Shown here: positions 55,436 through 63,403 of the stretch, piece by piece
Position numbering within the stretch: the stretch's first letter is position 1
Layout of the letters: each line of letters begins with the position of its first letter
From: Chryseobacterium sp. JUb7
GTDB taxonomy: Bacteria > Bacteroidota > Bacteroidia > Flavobacteriales > Weeksellaceae
NCBI RefSeq assembly: GCF_024806495.1
Contig: NZ_JANUFF010000002.1
Coordinates: 372,001-436,000, forward strand
Direction of reading: 5' to 3'
DNA: 64,000 nucleotides
Notes under the pieces: generated by a model
Told to the model about the DNA's origin: nothing
What the model saw: only the letters and a program-made list of their open reading frames with translations
The model's database searches: none
Program-made: the position numbers and the translations under genes

Positions 55436-55477
55436 CTTTTAAAAACAAGAAAACTTTCGCATGACACGAAAGTTTTC
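55436..55477 (-). terminator. Rho-independent terminator of polA
   Basis: An 11-bp perfect stem GAAAACTTTCG (55449-55459) with CGAAAGTTTTC (55467-55477), 7-base loop, then TTGTTTTTAAAA on the minus strand. It lies about 80 bases beyond the polA stop. Confidence 0.8.
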
Positions 55478-55558
55478 AACAATTATTTTTTTGAAAATTT
55501 TAATATTATTTAATATTATTAACAAAAAATTAAAACTAAAAATTCTTAATTTATAAAT

Positions 55559-58399
55559 TTAATGGGCTTCAAGCCAGTTATTTCCGACCCCTAATTCTAC
55601 CAGCAGAGGAACCTGAGTTTCCAGTGCACTTTCCATTTCAGTTTTAATTAATTTTGAAGCGATTTCAATTTCATTAAGAGGAGATTCAAAGACCAATTCG
55701 TCATGAACCTGAAGCAGCATTTTTGTCTGAAGATTCTGATCTTCCAGCTGTTTCTGAATTTTGATCATTGCCATCTTTACCACATCGGCAGCACTTCCCT
55801 GAACAGGTGCATTTACCGCATTTCGTTCGGCATGACCTCTTACAACAAAATTATTGGAATTGATATCTTTTAAATGACGTTTTCTACCCAGAATAGTTTC
55901 TACGTAACCCATTTCACGGGCTTTGCTCACCTGTCCGGCCATATATTCCTTTAACTTCGGATAGGTTTCAAAATAGGCTTCGATCATTTGCTTGGCCTCA
56001 GTTCTCGAAAGCCCTGTCTGTTCTGCCAATGCAAAAGCTCCCTGTCCGTAAATGATTCCGAAATTTACTGTTTTGGCCTGGCTTCTCTGGGTTTTTGAAA
56101 CTTCCTCCAAAGGAATTTTAAATAATTTGGCAGCGGTAGAAGCGTGAATATCCTCTCCATCCTGGAAAGCTTTAATCATATTATCTTCTCCTGAAATTTC
56201 AGCAATCAAACGAAGTTCAATCTGCGAATAATCCGCTGAAATAATCTTCTTTCCTTCTGCTGAAACAAAAGCTCCACGGATCTGCTGCCCTCTGAGCGTT
56301 CTGATCGGGATATTCTGTAAATTCGGGTTTACACTTGCCAGACGGCCTGTTGCCGCTGTAGTCTGCGAAAAATTGGTATGAACACGGTTATCTGTCTTTT
56401 CAATCTGTGAAGGCAGAGCATCCACATAGGTCGACTTTAACTTCTGATAGGTTCTGTATTCAAGAATATGTTGAATAATTTCGTGCTTTGAAGCTAATTT
56501 CTGAAGAACATCTTCTGAGGTCGCATACTGACCTGTTTTTGTTTTTTTGGCCTTCGGATCAAGCTGCATTTTATCAAACAGAATATCTCCCAACTGTCTT
56601 GGTGAGTTCATATTGAATTCTTCCCCTGAAAATTCAAATATTTTAGCTTCCAGTTTTCGTAAATCGTTATCAAGATCGATACTTTCCTGAGCCAGCCATT
56701 TTTCGTCAAGAGAAATTCCGGCTAATTCCATTTTAGCTAAAACTTCCATTAACGGCATTTCTATATTGAAAAATAAATCTTCAAGGTTTTCCTTTTTTAA
56801 CTGAGGGGCAAAGAGCTCATACAGCTGGAACGTTACATCAGCATCTTCCGCAGCATAATCGGTCTGCGTTCTAAGATCAGCATCTCTGAAAGTTCCCTGA
56901 TTTTTTCCTTTTTTACCGATTATTGTTTCAATGGAAACCGGTTTATAATTTAAATAAACTTCTGAAAGATAATCCATTCCGTGTCTTCCGTCAGGATTTA
57001 AAAGATAATGAGCGATCATCGTGTCAAACATGGCTCCTTTAACGGTAATTTGATAGCGCTGAAGAATTTTATAATCAAATTTAAGATTGTGGGCAATTTT
57101 CAGCAAATCTTCTTTTTCGAAAAAAGGTCTGAAAATCTCCAATATCTGTAGAACTTCACCCTGATCTTCCGGTAGAGGAATGTAATAAGCCAGTCCTTTT
57201 TTATAGGAAAAACTCATTCCCACCAATTCTGCTTCCAGCTCATTCAGGGAGGTTGTTTCTGTATCAAAACAAACCGCTTTCTGTTTTAACAAGTTATTGA
57301 CCAGAACTTTCTGAGCTTTCGGGTTATCAACAAATTGATATAAATGATCATTGTGCTCAATTGTTGATTTTGAGGAAGTTGCCTGATCCAGTTCTTCATA
57401 CGTTGCGAAAAGATCCAGCTGGCCAACTGCCTGCGCTACTTTTTGTTGAGGTGTTGTTTCCTCAACCGTGACTTCAACCTCAGCAACGACCGTCGTTGTG
57501 GTAACAGCTGGAGCAAAAGCACGGTAAAGGTTTTCGTATAATCTTGTAAATTCTATTTCTTCAAAAACTTTTTTGGCCTGCTCAAAATCAGGTGTCTCAA
57601 GATCGTATTGTTCCTGATGGAACTCAATTGGAACATCACATATAATCGTCGCTAATTTTTTAGATAAAATTCCAAGTTCGGCAGAAGCTTCAATTTTCTC
57701 CTTAATTTTTCCTTTCAGCTCATGAGTATTGGCTAAAAGATTTTCTATACTGCCATATTCTTTAAGAAATTTCATGGCTGTTTTTTCACCAACGCCCTGC
57801 AATCCGGGGATATTATCTACCGCATCCCCCATCATCGCTAAATAATCAATAACCTGTTTAGGGTCTTCGATTTCATATTTAGCTTTCACCTCTTCTACAC
57901 CTAAAATTTCAATATCTCCACCTTTCAGACCTGGTTTATAGATTTTAATTTTATCTGTAACCAATTGTGCAAAATCTTTATCCGGAGTTACCATAAAAGT
58001 AGTATAACCTTCTTTTTCAGCTTTACACGCAATGGTTCCGATCACATCGTCCGCTTCATAGCCTTCAACCCCTAAATACGGGATGTGCATCGCTTCTAAA
58101 ATTTTATGAATGTATGGAACAGCAATCTTAATAGCTTCAGGAGTCTCACTTCTGTTAGCCTTATAGTCTGCAAAATCATCGGTTCTTACACTCGCCTGTC
58201 CCACATCAAAAACAACAGCTAAATGGGTAGGTCTTTCTCTTCTGATCAATTCGATCAAAGAATTTGTAAAACCAAAAATAGCAGATGTGTCTAATCCTTT
58301 ACTGGTAAGTCTAGGATTTCTGATCAATGCGTAATATCCCCTGAAAATCATCGCATAAGCATCGATGAGAAATAATCTTTTATCTTGAGTCGCGTCCAT
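55559..58399 (-). CDS. polA: DNA polymerase I
   Basis: The 946-residue product contains all three domains: an N-terminal 5'-3' exonuclease (about 1-290, 'LIDAYAMIFRGYYALI', 'GVEGYEADDVIGTIA'), a 3'-5' exonuclease with intact DET motif ('CFDTETTSL') and the family A polymerase domain with motif A 'ADYSQIELRLIA', the O helix 'RSQAKTVNFGIIYG' and motif C 'QVHDELVFE'. It fills gaps and removes primers. The start is set at the ATG at 58399 because an upstream candidate (58417) lies within the -7 box at 58415-58422. Confidence 0.97.
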   Translation of the reverse strand: MDATQDKRLFLIDAYAMIFRGYYALIRNPRLTSKGLDTSAIFGFTNSLIELIRRERPTHLAVVFDVGQASVRTDDFADYKANRSETPEAIKIAVPYIHKILEAMHIPYLGVEGYEADDVIGTIACKAEKEGYTTFMVTPDKDFAQLVTDKIKIYKPGLKGGDIEILGVEEVKAKYEIEDPKQVIDYLAMMGDAVDNIPGLQGVGEKTAMKFLKEYGSIENLLANTHELKGKIKEKIEASAELGILSKKLATIICDVPIEFHQEQYDLETPDFEQAKKVFEEIEFTRLYENLYRAFAPAVTTTTVVAEVEVTVEETTPQQKVAQAVGQLDLFATYEELDQATSSKSTIEHNDHLYQFVDNPKAQKVLVNNLLKQKAVCFDTETTSLNELEAELVGMSFSYKKGLAYYIPLPEDQGEVLQILEIFRPFFEKEDLLKIAHNLKFDYKILQRYQITVKGAMFDTMIAHYLLNPDGRHGMDYLSEVYLNYKPVSIETIIGKKGKNQGTFRDADLRTQTDYAAEDADVTFQLYELFAPQLKKENLEDLFFNIEMPLMEVLAKMELAGISLDEKWLAQESIDLDNDLRKLEAKIFEFSGEEFNMNSPRQLGDILFDKMQLDPKAKKTKTGQYATSEDVLQKLASKHEIIQHILEYRTYQKLKSTYVDALPSQIEKTDNRVHTNFSQTTAATGRLASVNPNLQNIPIRTLRGQQIRGAFVSAEGKKIISADYSQIELRLIAEISGEDNMIKAFQDGEDIHASTAAKLFKIPLEEVSKTQRSQAKTVNFGIIYGQGAFALAEQTGLSRTEAKQMIEAYFETYPKLKEYMAGQVSKAREMGYVETILGRKRHLKDINSNNFVVRGHAERNAVNAPVQGSAADVVKMAMIKIQKQLEDQNLQTKMLLQVHDELVFESPLNEIEIASKLIKTEMESALETQVPLLVELGVGNNWLEAH

Positions 58400-58414
58400 A
58401 TTTTGTATAATGAA

Positions 58415-58422
58415 CAAATATA
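58415..58422 (-). promoter_or_regulatory. -7 promoter element of polA
   Basis: Minus strand TATATTTG, exact TAnnTTTG, 15 bases upstream of the chosen start codon. Confidence 0.6.
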
Positions 58423-58519
58423 AGAAAAAGAGTTCTTTTTTGTGTTGAAAGATATTCAGACTAAGAGAAAAGTCATTTAGAAACAGCTGCTTTAATTTTA
58501 CAGTTTTTTAACTGTAAAA

Positions 58520-58549
58520 TTAAAAAAGACCTCATTTCTGAGATCTTTT
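58520..58549 (-). terminator. Rho-independent terminator at the end of the toxin-immunity operon
   Basis: Stem AAAAGACCTCA (58524-58534) with TGAGATCTTTT (58539-58549), one mismatch, 4-base loop, then TTTTTTAATTTT on the minus strand. A second perfect hairpin, TTTTACAGTT (58497-58506) with AACTGTAAAA (58510-58519), follows at once. Confidence 0.75.
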
Positions 58550-58567
58550 GAAAAATATAAACTGATG

Positions 58568-58918
58568 TTAATCTAATTCTGCTTTTGAAAATAAATCCTG
58601 GATTACCATTTCGTCGTCACAGGTTTTTTTGAAATCTGAAATAAATTCTTTCAAGCTCTCCGGTTTTTCAGAATAGGCGCAAAACATGTCGGCTTCAGGA
58701 TCAAATTTAATATCATTGGCAAGATGCGGCTTCTTTTCGCTTATAAAAACTATTGCCAGCGAAGTCCAGTCGTAACCGTTGCCTTCAAAACCTTCATCTT
58801 TTCTCCATTCAAAAATATCAGGTTTGTAAGTTCCTGCATTTAAACAAACTGAAGAAGTTTTTTCGGAGGATACCCAGAAAAAGGGTTTAATCGTTGTTTC
58901 AAAATTGTAGGCTTCCAT
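58568..58918 (-). CDS. Imm51-family immunity protein
   Basis: The ATG at 58918 gives 116 residues (MEAYNFETTIKPFFWV...). The segments 'EGFEGNGYDWTSLAIVF', 'IKFDPEADMFCAYS' and the final 'QDLFSKAELD' match what I know of the Imm51 family of polymorphic-toxin immunity proteins. A longer reading up to 59011 would overlap the next gene and adds a low-complexity stretch, so it is rejected. It is the last gene of the array behind the PAAR/Hint toxin; no matching toxin domain is seen here, so it is probably an orphan against a rival's toxin. Confidence 0.75.
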   Translation of the reverse strand: MEAYNFETTIKPFFWVSSEKTSSVCLNAGTYKPDIFEWRKDEGFEGNGYDWTSLAIVFISEKKPHLANDIKFDPEADMFCAYSEKPESLKEFISDFKKTCDDEMVIQDLFSKAELD

Positions 58919-59000
58919 ACTGTTTTTTATTAATTTTAATTGGATATTAAAGATAATAAATTTCTGTTTTGGAAAGTTTTTTATAACATATATTAACTTT

Positions 59001-59444
59001 TTAGTCTTCAATCGGAATTGCCATATCCTCTATACAATTTTTTAGAATTGTACTCATATAATTCCCTTTTTTTCTTGAAATACAAGCTGTTGCAAATGTA
59101 AGCGGTGCAATATATCTTTCACCTTTATAATCTGGGCTGGTAAGGACAGGCATCATATAATAAGCATTTGCCTTATCTTCAGTATCCATGAACCATTTTC
59201 CACCAATATATTTACGAAAAGTTTCTCCTATATAAATAATGAGTAAATCTAAAAGCTCCTGATTTTCTTTTAATTCAAATCGATCATTGAAAGTGTTGAT
59301 AATCCAAGTTTCTAACTCATCTAATGATTTTATGGTGTTATCTAAATCCAAATTATTTTCCTGTGCAAAGTCTCCTGTGAATATATCCATTTTATCATCA
59401 ATATGAAATATCCAATCTTGAAAATTTTCCTGTGTGTATGACAT
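59001..59444 (-). CDS. Probable immunity protein, duplicate B (147 aa)
   Basis: An acidic soluble protein, near-identical twin of the 147-residue protein at 60469-60912: by my count 18 of 147 residues differ, and ten of these fall between residues 14 and 37. It contains 'IGETFRKYIGGKWFMDTEDK' and 'TSPDYKGERYIAPLTFATAC'. The family is unnamed to me, but the place of its twin directly behind the toxin gene argues for immunity. The clustered differences suggest a change in toxin specificity. Confidence 0.7.
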   Translation of the reverse strand: MSYTQENFQDWIFHIDDKMDIFTGDFAQENNLDLDNTIKSLDELETWIINTFNDRFELKENQELLDLLIIYIGETFRKYIGGKWFMDTEDKANAYYMMPVLTSPDYKGERYIAPLTFATACISRKKGNYMSTILKNCIEDMAIPIED

Positions 59445-59501
59445 ATAATAATTTTAACAATATGACCCAGTTCACTGCTTTATAAGTTCCACAAATATGT
59501 A

Positions 59502-59852
59502 TTAGATTTTATTTAGAACATCATCTAAGGATTCTCTTCTGATATCGACCAGTCTCATTGGTGATAAAACCTCTATAGCATTTTTCTGATAGATTTCTTT
59601 AATGATATCAACCGACTGTTCAAAATTTGCAAACATCTGATGATTGACCAGATTAGTATTTATAATTTCTACTAAAATTCTGTCTTCATTTTCTTTGTAG
59701 AATTGTAATGTTTTTTCATGAACAGATATTCCAAATGAATTGTCTGTATATTTCATCACCTCTAAAAATAATTGATAACATTTTTCAAAATCATATGCGA
59801 GATTCTTTAATGTCAAATTATTAAAATTATCATTAAAAAAAATTGTAATCAT
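59502..59852 (-). CDS. Small hypothetical protein (116 aa), coupled to the ankyrin gene
   Basis: A soluble alpha/beta protein without signal peptide; start codon directly abuts the stop of the ankyrin-repeat gene (TAA-ATG). No motif recognised. Its size and place in a row of immunity-like genes suggest a further orphan immunity protein. Confidence 0.6.
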   Translation of the reverse strand: MITIFFNDNFNNLTLKNLAYDFEKCYQLFLEVMKYTDNSFGISVHEKTLQFYKENEDRILVEIINTNLVNHQMFANFEQSVDIIKEIYQKNAIEVLSPMRLVDIRRESLDDVLNKI

Positions 59853-60329
59853 TTAAACCGAGTATTCATTAATTAAATCAATAAGTTCCGGGAACTTCAT
59901 GATGTACACTAAATCATATGGTGTCTTCCCTGCGCTGTTCGCTGATTTTAAATCAGCCTGGTTTTCCAAAAGGAGCTTTACAAGATCATACTCTCCTCTA
60001 GCATTAAAGATAGATGTCCATAATGCTGAATTTCCAAATTTATCTTTAATATCGATATCAGCTCCATTCTGGATAATAGATCTTGCAACTTTTAAATCAT
60101 TTTTGTAAACAGCAATATAATGTAAAGCAATCTGTCCTTGATAATCTTGATTATTGACATTGATTCCTTTTTCAATTAAATAGAGAGCTATGTCGTCTTG
60201 CTTATTTTTAAGAGCTTCCTGCAAAAGAGACATATTATTTACATTTAATACATTTATATTTGATTCATTAATTGCTTCTTTTACAGCATCTAAATTACCA
60301 TCTGTAATAATTTTGAATAGGTTTTCCAT
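59853..60329 (-). CDS. Ankyrin-repeat protein in the immunity array
   Basis: The 158-residue protein consists of about four ankyrin repeats ('IALYLIEKGINVNNQDYQGQ', 'ARSIIQNGADIDIKDKFGNS', 'LVKLLLENQADLKSANSAGK'), with no signal peptide. Ankyrin proteins are a recognised class of immunity protein in polymorphic toxin loci. It is followed without a gap by the 116-residue gene, so both form one unit, perhaps acquired together. Confidence 0.8.
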   Translation of the reverse strand: MENLFKIITDGNLDAVKEAINESNINVLNVNNMSLLQEALKNKQDDIALYLIEKGINVNNQDYQGQIALHYIAVYKNDLKVARSIIQNGADIDIKDKFGNSALWTSIFNARGEYDLVKLLLENQADLKSANSAGKTPYDLVYIMKFPELIDLINEYSV

Positions 60330-60468
60330 TAATTTTAGTTTTCAATCAGAGAAGTTTTTGTAAAGCTCTTATTCTATTTACCCATATCAATCTTCACCTG
60401 AGAATTATTTTGAGTTATAATTCTTATTTACATAAATTTCTATTAATCAGTAGAATATCATTTTTAAA

Positions 60469-60912
60469 CTAGTCCTTAATTGGAATTGCCATATCCTCCA
60501 TACAATTTTTTAGAATTGTGCTAATATAATTCCCTTTTTTTCTTGAAATACAAGCTGTTGCAAATGTAAGTGGTGCAATATATTTTTCACCTTTATAATC
60601 TGGGCTGGTAAGGACAGGCATCATATAATAAGCATTTGCTTTATCTTCAGTATCCATGAACCATTTACCACCAATATGTTTACGAAAAGTTTCACCTATA
60701 TAAATAGTGAGTAAATCTAAAAGTTCCGGATTTTCTTTTAATTCAAATCGATCATTGAAAGTATTGATAATCCAAGATTCTAACTCATCTAATGATTTTA
60801 TAGTGTAATTAAGATTTAAATTGTTCTTTTTTGCAAATTCTTCTATAAAAGAATCCATTTTATCATCAATATAAAATATCCAATCCTGAAAGTTTTCTTG
60901 TGTATATGACAT
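60469..60912 (-). CDS. Probable cognate immunity protein, duplicate A (147 aa)
   Basis: The first gene behind the toxin, starting 10 bases after its stop. It is a soluble acidic protein with 'IGETFRKHIGGKWFMDTEDK' and 'TSPDYKGEKYIAPLTFATAC'. By the usual order of polymorphic toxin loci the gene directly downstream of the toxin encodes its antidote, so this should neutralise the C-terminal nuclease domain. The near-copy at 59001 is about 88% identical (hand count). Confidence 0.75.
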   Translation of the reverse strand: MSYTQENFQDWIFYIDDKMDSFIEEFAKKNNLNLNYTIKSLDELESWIINTFNDRFELKENPELLDLLTIYIGETFRKHIGGKWFMDTEDKANAYYMMPVLTSPDYKGEKYIAPLTFATACISRKKGNYISTILKNCMEDMAIPIKD

Positions 60913-60922
60913 ATTTAATTAT

Positions 60923-62593
60923 TTAAGGTTTATGTGAGACTGTAATTCCTGCTGCTTTTAATTCATCAAGTAGTGGTTGGCTTGCTCCTCCTTCAATTCT
61001 CCATTCAATATCCCAGCCCTTCCTTACTAACTCTTTATCTCTATTAATTTCGTACATAATTTCTTCTGTCCTTGAAAAATAGTTACCAGATTTAACCTCA
61101 ACTCCCATTTTATTTTCAACATCTGCAATATCTAATCTTCGGTTAACAGTTTGTCCGTCTAAATCTACTTTTACCGTTACTTCACGTGTACCCCACCCAA
61201 TCTGTTCATGGTAGGCATCTGCTGCCGCATTTCCTTTGTTAGCATTTTGAATGGCAACATCATATCTTTTACTCCAGTCATCATAATCCAATTCTCCTCC
61301 TCTTGCCTGATAATCTTCCCATCTTTGGGCTTTATGTTCAGGAGTTCCAGCTTCAAGTTTATACCCATTATGTACCAAAATTCCATCTTCGGTCACATAA
61401 TAATTTTCATTTCCTTCAATATCAAAATTAAAAACTTTTTCGTAATGCGGCAATGTTTCTACACTTATTACTGTGGTATAATCACCTCCTTTCAAATGAA
61501 GCAGGTCACCTGCCTGTAATGCTCTGGCTTCAATCCATTCATCATTACAAAAAAAACGGTGTTCTGGGGTTACCTGTACAAACTCTCCTGTCGGCAATTC
61601 GATGGAAAGCATCTGTAAAGTAAATCTTTCGTGTTTTTTAAGAATCGGTTTAAACTCCTGTTCTTTTGTTAATTCATTATACGTAAGCACAAAATCTCCT
61701 TCAAAAAGATCTTCAATATTGGCTAAACCGTTCTGTGTATGCACTTTTGTTCCGGCCGGAAAACAGACCAGACTGGCTCCTTTCGCAGCAAAAACACTTA
61801 AAATTAAAGCAACACTGCTTTCTTTTAGTTTATCCAACGTATCCTGATCACTGCTCCATATGCTGTATTGCTCATAATAAGCGCCTCCGATTCCGAGTCC
61901 TCTCATAATTTTACAGAACATGGGTGCTTTCATAAAGCCTTTAAACGTAAACTGTTCTATTAATTCCGTTTTGGCTGTATTCACAAACTGCCTTCCGAAT
62001 TCTCTTCCGAATGTTGCAGCTCCCTGCCTTGTGGCTAACGCTGAAACCCCTCCTGCAGCCGAAGTCGCACCTACCGTCATTCCACCCAGACCTCTTCCTG
62101 CCAGAAAACCAAATGCAAAATTGGCAACATGTCCCAAATTTGTCAGTGCAGCACTTCCCCAGGCTTCCCAGACCGTTTCTTTTGGGGTGATGGTTCCCCC
62201 TTCAGCAGGACACATCATAACTGAGGATAAAGAGAGTGCTTTTTTCCCCTGAATTTCTAACACAGGAGATTGGTTTGTCCAGACTCTCTGAACAGCAGCT
62301 GCTTTACATTTAAAATACCCTATGGCTACAGCCGCAATAAGGGCTGCCGCAATAATGGCAGCAACCAGCCATCCCGGCCCCGGAATACAACAGCAGACTC
62401 CGGCGACTGCTCCTGCCATAAAAGCAACGCTTCCCAGACACAGAAAATTATTGTCTTTTAAAGTATCTTTTTCTGTAGCTGCCAGATGGCCACTCATGTA
62501 CGTCATTTTCTGGCTCGTTACTTTCATCTGTTTGGGAGCCATCCCTTTGGTACAAACCAGATAATGTTTTTCGGTAAGATACTGTTCTTCCAT
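60923..62593 (-). CDS. PAAR-like/Hint polymorphic toxin with C-terminal PD-(D/E)xK-type nuclease domain (T6SS effector)
   Basis: The 556-residue protein has an N-terminal PAAR-like (DUF4280-type) part (about 8-130, 'HYLVCTKGMAPKQMKV'), with hydrophobic segments at 52-95 and a Gly/Ala-rich stretch at 155-190; a Hint self-splicing-type domain at 277-409 (Cys277 in VCFPAGTKVHT, TPEH 342-345, end VHN 407-409); and a toxin domain at 410-556. The last carries D488 (RRLD), E499 and K501 (VEVKSG), the D...ExK core of restriction-endonuclease folds. The Hint domain probably frees the toxin by cleavage before or after delivery. Loaded on VgrG, it should kill rival cells by attacking nucleic acid; that is an inference from motifs. 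Confidence 0.85.
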   Translation of the reverse strand: MEEQYLTEKHYLVCTKGMAPKQMKVTSQKMTYMSGHLAATEKDTLKDNNFLCLGSVAFMAGAVAGVCCCIPGPGWLVAAIIAAALIAAVAIGYFKCKAAAVQRVWTNQSPVLEIQGKKALSLSSVMMCPAEGGTITPKETVWEAWGSAALTNLGHVANFAFGFLAGRGLGGMTVGATSAAGGVSALATRQGAATFGREFGRQFVNTAKTELIEQFTFKGFMKAPMFCKIMRGLGIGGAYYEQYSIWSSDQDTLDKLKESSVALILSVFAAKGASLVCFPAGTKVHTQNGLANIEDLFEGDFVLTYNELTKEQEFKPILKKHERFTLQMLSIELPTGEFVQVTPEHRFFCNDEWIEARALQAGDLLHLKGGDYTTVISVETLPHYEKVFNFDIEGNENYYVTEDGILVHNGYKLEAGTPEHKAQRWEDYQARGGELDYDDWSKRYDVAIQNANKGNAAADAYHEQIGWGTREVTVKVDLDGQTVNRRLDIADVENKMGVEVKSGNYFSRTEEIMYEINRDKELVRKGWDIEWRIEGGASQPLLDELKAAGITVSHKP

Positions 62594-62597
62594 AATC

Positions 62598-63395
62598 TTA
62601 TTCTTCCAAGGTTAATTGAAGGTATGAATGGTTGTAGTAAAACTCTCCCAATTCTTCGGTAATGGTAAAATCAGACTCTAATAATGTGATATTATCATAG
62701 ATATACTTCCCGGTCATTTTATATTCGGGGTGCATATAATTATCTTTCGCAAAAGTTCTCAGGCGCTCAATAACTTTATTGTCGCGAACCATTTTTCCTT
62801 CATAATTTCGTTCTGTTGTTCCGTCTTCCAACTCATTTTCTTTTAGGTTGATATTAACGGGAATGACAATTCCGGCTCCGAACCTGTCCATTTCATTTTT
62901 CTTGATATATTTTGTTCCTCCGTTTTCTACGCTTTGCCTGAAAATGAAAAAATACTGGTGTAAAAAATGAATAAAGCGGATGTTCTTGATTTCCATTTCT
63001 TCATTGCTCAATTCAAATTCTTTGGCACGGATCACTTCATAGGATTCCAGCGGGTGAGCATTTGTAAGCCATTCTTTTACTTTCTGCCATTGATTACGGA
63101 TTTCGTCTCTGTTAAAGATCTTTTCGATAACTCCTTCTGCATTGATTCCCAATTCTATTTCTTTGTAAATACTGCAGATCCTGTTGGTCATTTCAGCAAT
63201 CTGAGTCATAATAGGATCTTCATAATCATCCAGCTCATATAATGTTTCTACGATGTTGAAACGATACAGCCCGTCTTCAAGACCTTTATAAGTCACCTCA
63301 TTTTTAATCCTGATTTTGTAATCGCTTTTTACACTGTGAACTTTTGTAGTTCCTACAATTTCTGTATTATATTTAAAGGTTTTGTCCTTTTCCAT
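62598..63395 (-). CDS. Conserved T6SS-linked protein between VgrG and toxin (265 aa)
   Basis: A soluble protein rich in charged residues ('KVHSVKSDYKIRIKNEVTYK', 'MTQIAEMTNRICSIYKEIEL', 'RTFAKDNYMHPEYKMTGKYI'), four bases upstream of the toxin and eight bases after the end of vgrG. No known domain is visible. Position and tight spacing suggest an adaptor or chaperone that loads the PAAR-like toxin onto VgrG. Confidence 0.7.
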   Translation of the reverse strand: MEKDKTFKYNTEIVGTTKVHSVKSDYKIRIKNEVTYKGLEDGLYRFNIVETLYELDDYEDPIMTQIAEMTNRICSIYKEIELGINAEGVIEKIFNRDEIRNQWQKVKEWLTNAHPLESYEVIRAKEFELSNEEMEIKNIRFIHFLHQYFFIFRQSVENGGTKYIKKNEMDRFGAGIVIPVNINLKENELEDGTTERNYEGKMVRDNKVIERLRTFAKDNYMHPEYKMTGKYIYDNITLLESDFTITEELGEFYYNHSYLQLTLEE

Positions 63396-63403
63396 TCTGT
63401 GTT

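Noticed and set aside
58919..59011. N-terminal extension of the Imm51-like protein.
   Set aside because: It would overlap the next gene and adds a Lys/Ile-rich stretch not fitting the family; the ATG at 58918 fits the expected family length.
61208..61519. A 103-codon plus-strand frame opposite the toxin gene.
   Set aside because: Lies wholly antisense to the Hint/toxin region; no start signal. An antisense antidote was considered but nothing supports it.
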